From: Prado023 sp964638055
GTDB taxonomy: Bacteria > Actinomycetota > Actinomycetes > S36-B12 > CAIYMF01
Assembly (NCBI GenBank): GCA_964638055.1
Contig: CAZWXF010000021.1
Coordinates: forward strand, 1 to 30,289
Length of the DNA: 30,289 bases
Direction of reading: 5' to 3'
Under the pieces are notes generated by a model. It was given only the letters and a program-made list of their open reading frames with translations. It was not told the DNA's origin and searched no databases. A program made the translations under genes and the position numbers. Each line of letters begins with the position of its first letter. The first letter of the stretch is position 1. Positions 25,311 to 30,289 of this stretch are shown here, piece by piece.

Positions 25311-26528
25311 ATGCTTCGATGGTTGACGGCTGGGGAGTCCCACGGTCCCGCGCTGGTCGGCATCCTCGAGGGGATGCCCGCCGGTGTTCCGGTGACGACC
25401 GCCCACGTGTCCGCCGAGCTGGCGCGGCGGCGGCTGGGCATCGGGCGGGGCGCCCGGATGAAGTTCGAGCAGGACCAGGTGACCATCGTGGGCGGAGTGC
25501 GGCACGGCACGACGCTGGGCGGCCCCATCGCCATCGAGGTCGGGAACACCGAGTGGCCGAAGTGGACCGAGGTGATGGCCGCCGACCCGGTCGATCCCGA
25601 GATCCTTGCCGCGCAGGCGCGCAACGCGCCCCTGACCCGCCCTCGACCGGGGCACGCTGACCTCGCCGGCATGCAGAAGTACGGCTTCGACGAGTCCCGA
25701 CCCATCCTGGAGCGGGCCTCGGCTCGTGAGACAGCGACCCGCGTCGCCCTTGGCGCCGTCGCCAAGTCGGCACTCCGGGAGCTCCTCGGGGCGACGGTCG
25801 TCAGTCACGTCGTCTCGATCGGCACGGTTGCCGTCCCGGCCGGCACCACCGTCCCCACGGCCGCGGACCTCGAGCGGATCGACGCCGATCCGGCTCGGTG
25901 CGCCGATCCGCGGACTGCTGCTCTGATGGCCGCTGAGGTCGAGGCAGCCCGCCGTGACGGCGACACCCTCGGCGGTGTGGTCGAGGTCGTGGTCGACCGG
26001 CTGCCACCCGGCCTGGGCTCGCACGTCCACTGGGACCGTCGGTTGGACGCGCGCCTGGCTGCCGCGCTCATGGGCATCCAGGCCATCAAGGGTGTCGAGG
26101 TGGGCGACGGCTTCGAGCTCGCCCGGACCCGCGGATCGGCAGCCCATGACGAGATCGCGCCCGCGGGGCCGGGGATGGTTCAGCGTCTCTCGGCGCGCTC
26201 TGGCGGCACCGAGGGCGGCATGAGCACCGGCGACATCCTTCGGGTCCGAGCCGCGATGAAGCCCATCGCGACGGTTCCCCGGGCGCTGCGGACACTCGAC
26301 GTGATCACCGGCGAGCCGGCCTTTGCGAACCACCAGCGTTCGGACGTCTGCGCGGTGCCGGCCGCTGGCGTCGTCGCCGAGGCGATGGTCGCACTCGTGC
26401 TGGCCGATGTGGTCCTGGAGAAGTTCGGTGGGGACAGCGTCACGGAGACCCGGCGCAACATCGCCGGGTACCTTGCCTCCTTGGCCCTGCATCCCGTTCC
26501 TGCCTCCACCGCATCGGAACCGGCATGA
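25311..26528 (+). CDS. aroC: Chorismate synthase
   Basis: The 405-residue flavin-dependent enzyme converts 5-enolpyruvylshikimate 3-phosphate to chorismate. Family signatures are LTAGESHGPALVGILEGMPAG at the N-terminus, GVRHGTTLGGPIAIEVGN, RPGHADLAGMQKYGF, ERASARETATRVALGAVAK and GGTEGGMSTG. The C-terminal signature is QRSDVCAVPAAGVVAEAMVALVLADVVLEKFGGDS. It begins an aroC-aroK-aroB run with overlapping ends: its stop overlaps the aroK start by four bases (ATGA). Confidence 0.96.
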   Translation: MLRWLTAGESHGPALVGILEGMPAGVPVTTAHVSAELARRRLGIGRGARMKFEQDQVTIVGGVRHGTTLGGPIAIEVGNTEWPKWTEVMAADPVDPEILAAQARNAPLTRPRPGHADLAGMQKYGFDESRPILERASARETATRVALGAVAKSALRELLGATVVSHVVSIGTVAVPAGTTVPTAADLERIDADPARCADPRTAALMAAEVEAARRDGDTLGGVVEVVVDRLPPGLGSHVHWDRRLDARLAAALMGIQAIKGVEVGDGFELARTRGSAAHDEIAPAGPGMVQRLSARSGGTEGGMSTGDILRVRAAMKPIATVPRALRTLDVITGEPAFANHQRSDVCAVPAAGVVAEAMVALVLADVVLEKFGGDSVTETRRNIAGYLASLALHPVPASTASEPA

Positions 26529-27070
26529 GCCCCGCGCCGACCGCCACGGAGGGCCCGCGTGTGATCCTGGTCGGGGTGCCCGGAGCTGGGAAGTCCACAG
26601 TCGGACGCGCCCTCGCGACCGCCCTCGACCTTCCCTTCCGAGACACCGATGAGGACATCGTCCGGACGTCCGGTCGCTCGGTCGCTGACATCTTCGTGCA
26701 GTCAGGGGAGGCGGACTTCCGAGCGCTGGAGGTCGAGGCCGTGTCCGTCGCACTGACTGATCACCGCGGGATCCTGTCCCTGGGCGGCGGTGCGATCCTG
26801 GACAGTCGGACCCGGGCGGCCCTATCGGGGCGAACCGTCGTGTGGCTGCGGGTCGGCCTGCCCGCTGCCGCCGAAAGAGCGGGACTGTCGGCGGCTCGCC
26901 CCGTGCTGCTCGGGAACATCCGGGGTCAGCTGAAGGACCTGATGGCGGCACGAGCACCGCTCTACGAGGAGGTCGCATCACTGGTGCTCGACACCGACCA
27001 GCTCTCCGTCGACGACGCGGTGGCCCGGATCGTCGCGTCGTTGGATGATGCGCAGTCACCCCGTGAGTGA
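26525..27070 (+). CDS. aroK: Shikimate kinase
   Basis: The 181-residue P-loop kinase phosphorylates shikimate at the 3-hydroxyl. Walker A is GVPGAGKST with Lys23. Shikimate-binding residues are Asp42 in FRDTDEDI, Arg66 in ADFRALE and the LGGGA loop (86-90), with the lid region around SAARPVLLGN. It overlaps aroC upstream and aroB downstream, so the three products are made from one message. Confidence 0.94.
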   Translation: MSPAPTATEGPRVILVGVPGAGKSTVGRALATALDLPFRDTDEDIVRTSGRSVADIFVQSGEADFRALEVEAVSVALTDHRGILSLGGGAILDSRTRAALSGRTVVWLRVGLPAAAERAGLSAARPVLLGNIRGQLKDLMAARAPLYEEVASLVLDTDQLSVDDAVARIVASLDDAQSPRE

Positions 27071-28190
27071 GGCCCACGCCGCGGGAAGGGGCGAGGGTGC
27101 GATTCCCGAGGCTGCCCGCCGGATCCGCGTGGCGACGCAGAGTCCCTACGACGTGGTCGTGGGCGCCGGGCTCCTGGCCGAGCTCCCCGCGCTGGTCGGC
27201 CAGGCGGCCGAGCGGGTGGCGATCATCCACCCAGCGGCCCTGCGCGCCTCCGCAGAGGCGGTTGCGGAGGACCTGAGTGCGGGATTCACCACCATCCTCA
27301 TCGAGGTTCCCGAATCCGAGGATGCCAAGACCGCCCAGGTCGCAGCCTTCTGCTGGCGGGCACTCGGCCAAGCCGGCTTCACCCGCTCGGACGTGATCGT
27401 CTCCTTGGGCGGAGGAGCCACCACGGACCTGGCCGGGTTCGTGGCGGGGACGTGGCTGCGCGGCGTGCGCGTGGTTCACATCCCCACCACCCTGCTCGCG
27501 ATGGTCGATGCCGCGGTGGGCGGGAAGGCAGGGATCAACACCGAGGAGGGCAAGAACCTCGTCGGCGTGATCCACGAGCCCGCTGGCGTCCTGTGCGACA
27601 CCAACACCTTGGCGACGCTGCCCCGCAACGACCTGGTCGCGGGCATGGCCGAAGTCGTCAAGGCCGGGTTCATCCGTGACACGGGCATCCTCGATCTGGT
27701 GGCCGAGGATGCGCAGGCCGCCGTCGACCCGGCGGGCGCCCGACTGCGAGAGCTGATCGAGCGAGCCATCCAGGTGAAGGCCGATGTCGTGGCCGGCGAT
27801 CTCCGGGAGACCACCCGGTCGGCCGGGGGCCGGGAGATCCTCAACTACGGGCACACCCTCGGCCATGCCATCGAGCGGGTCGAGAGGTATCGCTGGCGCC
27901 ACGGCGCCGCGGTCGCCGTCGGCATGACGTTCGCCGCCGAGCTCAGCCGGCTCAGCGGCGGCCTGGACGATGCCGCGGTGGACACCCACCGGCGGATACT
28001 CTCCGGGCTGGGCCTGCCCACGACCTACTCCGGGAACTGGCCCCGGCTGCTCTCCGCCATGGCCGTCGACAAGAAGGCACGCGGCAGCCGTCTGCGCTTC
28101 GTGATCCTCGACCGGATCGGATCGCCGACGTTCCTGGACGGACCGGACCCGACGCTCCTGCTCGCCGCGTTCGGCGAGATCTCGGACTGA
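27045..28190 (+). CDS. aroB: 3-dehydroquinate synthase
   Basis: The protein has up to 381 residues and uses NAD and a divalent metal to convert DAHP to 3-dehydroquinate. Marks are VVVGAGLL, VSLGGGATTDLAGFVAGTWLRGV, PTTLLAMVDAAVGGKAGINTEEGKNLVG, LPRNDLVAGMAEVVKAG with metal-site Glu, and the metal-binding LNYGHTLGHAIE and WRHGAAVAVGM. The start is unsure: ATG 27045 overlaps aroK by 26 bases, while GTG 27063 gives 375 residues and an 8-base overlap. Neither has a good ribosome site. Confidence 0.94.
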   Translation: MMRSHPVSEAHAAGRGEGAIPEAARRIRVATQSPYDVVVGAGLLAELPALVGQAAERVAIIHPAALRASAEAVAEDLSAGFTTILIEVPESEDAKTAQVAAFCWRALGQAGFTRSDVIVSLGGGATTDLAGFVAGTWLRGVRVVHIPTTLLAMVDAAVGGKAGINTEEGKNLVGVIHEPAGVLCDTNTLATLPRNDLVAGMAEVVKAGFIRDTGILDLVAEDAQAAVDPAGARLRELIERAIQVKADVVAGDLRETTRSAGGREILNYGHTLGHAIERVERYRWRHGAAVAVGMTFAAELSRLSGGLDDAAVDTHRRILSGLGLPTTYSGNWPRLLSAMAVDKKARGSRLRFVILDRIGSPTFLDGPDPTLLLAAFGEISD

Positions 28191-28266
28191 CCGAGCCACC
28201 GCTGCGAGCAGCCCACCCACCCATGTCATGAGAACTCCCTCCCTAGCGGACGCCGTTGGCCAATAA

Positions 28267-28282
28267 TCGAACAGATGTTCGC
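28267..28282. promoter_or_regulatory. LexA-type SOS box
   Basis: TCGAAC-AGAT-GTTCGC matches the actinobacterial LexA operator TCGAAC-N4-GTTCGA at all but the last base; its core CGAACA-ga-TGTTCG is a perfect dyad. It lies 4 bp upstream of a TAGGGT -10 box (28287-28292), where a bound repressor would block RNA polymerase. Confidence 0.65.
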
Positions 28283-28286
28283 ATCC

Positions 28287-28292
28287 TAGGGT
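28287..28292 (+). promoter_or_regulatory. -10 box TAGGGT beside the LexA box
   Basis: TAGGGT would start transcription near 28299. The leader then holds GGAGGGGG (28301-28308) and AAGGG (28311-28315), the latter 6 nt before GTG 28322, which is in frame with aroQ. Confidence 0.45.
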
Positions 28293-28319
28293 CGGGCACC
28301 GGAGGGGGACAAGGGTGTG

Positions 28320-28340
28320 CCGTGTCGGTTGTGGACACGG
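28320..28340 (+). other. Stem-loop in the aroQ upstream region
   Basis: CCGTGTC (28320-28326) and GACACGG (28334-28340) form a perfect 7-bp stem with a 7-nt loop. It covers the candidate GTG at 28322 on the transcript from the LexA-linked promoter. Confidence 0.5.
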
Positions 28341-28428
28341 ATCGTGTTGAGGACAGGGATCGTGAGGGGCCGCCGCGCCGGCGGAAACCCTGTGCCGGCG
28401 GCGCCGCACCCGCGCGCGGGGACGCGGA

Positions 28429-28434
28429 TAGGGT
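28429..28434 (+). promoter_or_regulatory. -10 box TAGGGT for leaderless aroQ
   Basis: TAGGGT lies 7 nt before the aroQ ATG at 28442, consistent with a leaderless message. Confidence 0.55.
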
Positions 28435-28441
28435 GCGCGCC

Positions 28442-28885
28442 ATGCTGCCGGTCGTCCTCGTGCTCAACGGTCCCAATCTGGCGCGCCTCGGCACTCGGGA
28501 GCCCGATGTCTACGGGTCGGCCACGTTCGCGGACCTGGTCGAGGCGTGCCAGGAGACGGGGCATGACCTCGGCCTGGCCGTCGACGTCCGGCAGACGGAC
28601 TCGGAGTCCGAGCTCATCGGCTGGCTGCACGAGGCCGCAGCGGCGCGGATCCCCGTCGTCATCAATCCCGCGGCCTTCACCCACTACTCCTACGCGCTGC
28701 GCGACGCCGTCGCCCTGCGGACCGCGCCCCTGGTGGAGGTGCACATCACCAACCCGCACGCGCGCGAGGAGTTCCGCCACACGTCGGTCATCTCGGCCGT
28801 GGCGACCGGCGTCATCGCCGGCTTCGGGTTCGACTCCTACCGGCTCGCACTTCGGGCGCTTGCGGCGCTGGTCGCCACGCCCTGA
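28442..28885 (+). CDS. aroQ: Type II 3-dehydroquinate dehydratase
   Basis: The 147-residue dodecamer-forming enzyme dehydrates 3-dehydroquinate to 3-dehydroshikimate. LNGPNLARLGTREPDVYG carries catalytic Arg19 and Tyr24; NPAAFTHYSYALRDA and EVHITNPHAREEFRHTS follow, with His101. With the start at 28442 these residues fall at the numbers used for the M. tuberculosis enzyme, which supports this start. An in-frame extension to GTG 28322 would add 40 residues (Arg/Pro/Asp-rich) and could be made from the LexA-linked promoter, but the extra part looks non-conserved. The gene is 251 bp after aroB and not overlapped with it, unlike the rest of the aro run. Confidence 0.95.
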   Translation: MLPVVLVLNGPNLARLGTREPDVYGSATFADLVEACQETGHDLGLAVDVRQTDSESELIGWLHEAAAARIPVVINPAAFTHYSYALRDAVALRTAPLVEVHITNPHAREEFRHTSVISAVATGVIAGFGFDSYRLALRALAALVATP

Positions 28886-28961
28886 GCAATCACGGTCGAG
28901 ACCGTCGAAGCGCACGCACCACTGCGGGATCCGATCCGGGCCGACCCCGATGCCGAGCCGG

Positions 28962-28967
28962 TATCCT
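28962..28967 (+). promoter_or_regulatory. Candidate -10 box TATCCT for efp-nusB
   Basis: TATCCT would start transcription near 28974, giving a leader of about 58 nt that ends with the GAGGAG site before the efp ATG. Confidence 0.45.
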
Positions 28968-29031
28968 TGATTGGTCACGTCGGCACGTTCCACGATGCCC
29001 GGCAGCCATCCGTCCACGTCCGAGGAGACCC

Positions 29032-29592
29032 ATGGCCACCACCAATGACCTCAAGAACGGCCTGGTGCTCAACATCGACGGCCAGCTCTGGACCGTCGTG
29101 GAGTTCCAGCACGTCAAGCCGGGGAAGGGTCCGGCATTCGTGCGGACGAAGCTCAAGAACGTGCTGACCGGCAAGGTCGTCGACCGCACCTTCAACGCGG
29201 GCGTCCGCGTCGAGACGGCCAACGTCGACAAGCGGGACATGACCTACCTCTACAAGGACGGCACCGACTACGTCTTCATGGACATGCAGTCCTACGACCA
29301 GCTGCACATCGGCTCGGACGTCGTCGGGGATGCGGCCAGGTACCTGCTCGAGAACCAGAACGCGCTGGTCGCCACGCACGACTCGGCGCCGCTCTACGTC
29401 GAGCTGCCGGCCTCGGTCGAGCTAGTGATCAGCTACACCGAGCCCGGCCTCCAGGGCGACCGCTCCACCGGCGGCACCAAGCCCGCGACGCTGGAGACCG
29501 GCGCGGAGATCCAGGTTCCGCTGTTCGTCGAGCAGGGCACCCGCGTGCGTGTGGACACCCGCGACGGCTCGTACCTCGGTCGCGTGAACTGA
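29032..29592 (+). CDS. efp: Translation elongation factor P
   Basis: The 186-residue factor relieves ribosome stalling at consecutive prolines. GAGGAG at 29022-29027 precedes ATG 29032. The N-terminal KOW-like domain has the loop VKPGKGPAF with Lys32 at the tip; two OB domains follow (ELPASVELVISYTEPGLQGDRSTGGTKPATLETG...VPLFVEQGTRVRVDTRDGSYLGRVN). The PGKGP tip belongs to a subgroup reported to work without lysine modification, and no epmA/epmB-type gene is seen here. It is followed by nusB 5 nt later. Actinobacteria often have pepQ between aroQ and efp; it is missing here. Confidence 0.96.
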   Translation: MATTNDLKNGLVLNIDGQLWTVVEFQHVKPGKGPAFVRTKLKNVLTGKVVDRTFNAGVRVETANVDKRDMTYLYKDGTDYVFMDMQSYDQLHIGSDVVGDAARYLLENQNALVATHDSAPLYVELPASVELVISYTEPGLQGDRSTGGTKPATLETGAEIQVPLFVEQGTRVRVDTRDGSYLGRVN

Positions 29593-29597
29593 CGCCC

Positions 29598-30017
29598 ATG
29601 ACCGCACGCGGCAAGGCCCGCAAACGTGCTCTTGACGTGCTCTACTCTGCTGAGATCCGGGAGGTCTCGCCGGATGTCACGCTCCGTGAGCGCACGCTCG
29701 CCGAGGGGGCGCCGGACCGCCCTGACAACCCCTACGTGGCGGAGCTGGTCGAGGGAGTGCAGGCCCATCGCGCGCGGATCGACGAGATCCTGGCAACGTA
29801 CTCGAGCGGGTGGGCGCTGGACCGGATGCCGGCCGTGGACCGCAACATCCTGCGCATCGCGCTGTTCGAGCTGCTGTGGCGCCCGGATGTCCCTGCGCCA
29901 GTGGTCATCGACCAGGCGGTGGAACTGGCACGCCAGCTCTCCACGGACGAGTCGCCGGGCTTCGTGAACGGGATACTGGCGCGGATCCTCGAGCTGCGTG
30001 ACCGCCTGACCGCCTGA
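29598..30017 (+). CDS. nusB: Transcription antitermination factor NusB
   Basis: The 139-residue all-helical protein binds boxA RNA with NusE (S10) in rRNA antitermination. The N-terminal ARGKARKRALDVLYSAEIR is the typical RNA-binding opening. YVAELVEGVQAHRARIDEIL, WALDRMPAVDRNILRIALFELLW and PAPVVIDQAVELARQLSTDESPGFVNGILARI are family hallmarks. It sits 5 nt after efp with no clear ribosome site, which suggests translational coupling. No gene follows in the window. Confidence 0.95.
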   Translation: MTARGKARKRALDVLYSAEIREVSPDVTLRERTLAEGAPDRPDNPYVAELVEGVQAHRARIDEILATYSSGWALDRMPAVDRNILRIALFELLWRPDVPAPVVIDQAVELARQLSTDESPGFVNGILARILELRDRLTA

Positions 30018-30028
30018 GAGTCCCCCCT

Positions 30029-30139
30029 CCGGTCGAGCCTGCCCAGACCAGCGCCGGTCGAGCGTGTCGCGCTCCCGCCGGTCGAGCGTGTCGAGACCTG
30101 CGCCCAGTCGTCTTCCCGCCGGTCGAGCTTGTCGAGACC
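30029..30139. repeat. Cluster of four GGTCGAGC..GTCGAGACC repeats
   Basis: Copies lie at 30029-30049, 30054-30072, 30078-30098 and 30119-30139; the last reads GGTCGAGCTTGTCGAGACC after CC. The first two have diverged. All four run in one orientation directly after nusB, the kind of dispersed intergenic repeat common in some high-GC actinobacteria. The partial dyad GGTC...GACC may let them fold as terminators. Confidence 0.8.
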
Positions 30140-30169
30140 AGCGCTCCTCGCGCTCTCGGCCAGGTGGGA

Positions 30170-30289
30170 GGTCTTGACGGGCTCGAGGGGCGGGCCCTTG
30201 GTCTCGACTGGCTCGACCGGCGGGCTCTGGGTCGTGACGGGCTCGAGGGGCGGGCCCTTGGTCTCGACTGGCTCGACCGGCGGGCTCTG
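30170..30289. repeat. 60-bp tandem duplication containing inverted copies of the same repeat
   Basis: 30170-30229 and 30230-30289 are identical except at 30174/30234 (T/G). Each unit holds GGTCTCGACTGGCTCGACC, the reverse orientation of the four copies just before, plus a second related GGTCxTGACGGGCTCGAGG core. The array runs off the right edge. No coding sequence is seen in it. Confidence 0.85.

Noticed and set aside
24243..28409. A 1388-codon open frame on the minus strand across aroC, aroK and aroB
   Set aside because: It is antisense to well-recognised genes and arises from high GC codon bias. Its translation is Arg/Gly/His/Asp-rich, with no family motif.
28317..28970. A 217-codon open frame starting near the LexA-linked promoter and overlapping aroQ
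   Set aside because: Arg/Ser/Pro-rich shadow composition and a different frame from the conserved AroQ; no homologous motif.
30170..30289. CRISPR or att-site reading of the 60-bp duplication
   Set aside because: Contiguous near-identical units without spacers, and no integrase, tRNA or cas gene in the window.

Overview
The window is about 70% GC and carries a conserved core-gene block typical of Actinomycetota (class Actinomycetes). Actinobacterial hallmarks include a copC gene followed by a CopD-CtaG fusion, an EF-P with the PGKGP loop tip, a His31-type AspRS, a LexA box of the TCGAAC-N4-GTTCGA type, and at least seven genes with leaderless-type promoters (TANNNT ending 6-7 nt before the start codon). 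Genus cannot be fixed by reading alone.

Layout. 1-105: 33-bp tandem repeat. 106-5640: an accessory amine/GABA module, with a gabD-like aldehyde dehydrogenase (minus strand) divergent from gabT, a copper amine oxidase with a histidine-rich tail, and a PrmC-like methyltransferase with damaged motifs. 5764-6918: an unrecognised membrane-anchored protein. 7026-9160 (minus): DUF349 protein and membrane-anchored cyclophilin. 9354-13188: metallo-beta-lactamase hydrolase, hisS and aspS, coupled by start/stop overlaps. 13199-15741: copC and copD-ctaG copper genes. 15760-16953 (minus): multi-spanning membrane protein. 17080-22345: rarA, small DUF6167-like protein, alaS, ruvX. 22347-28885: mltG, aroE, prepilin peptidase, aroC, aroK, aroB, aroQ. 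29032-30017: efp and nusB. 30029-30289: dispersed GGTCGAGC..GTCGAGACC repeats ending in a 60-bp tandem duplication.

How the genes work together. The amine oxidase would turn a primary amine into an aldehyde, GabT would transaminate GABA to succinate semialdehyde, and GabD would oxidise that to succinate, so the cluster could feed amine carbon and nitrogen into the TCA cycle. The central block supplies translation (HisRS, AspRS, AlaRS, EF-P), replication-fork and recombination functions (RarA, RuvX), cell-wall glycan release (MltG), most of the shikimate pathway (aroE, aroC, aroK, aroB, aroQ) and transcription antitermination (NusB).

The least ordinary signals are: (i) an 18-bp-arm inverted repeat in the divergent interval before rarA, where neither gene needs a terminator; (ii) a LexA-type box just upstream of a -10 in the aroB-aroQ gap; (iii) gabD and gabT -10 boxes that share two base pairs; (iv) the degenerate PrmC-like gene overlapping the amine oxidase; (v) the structured interval after rarA; and (vi) the same repeat family at both window ends. 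No mobile element, CRISPR array, tRNA or rRNA was seen. No wholly new multi-gene system is evident; the novelty lies mostly in regulatory and repeat structure.
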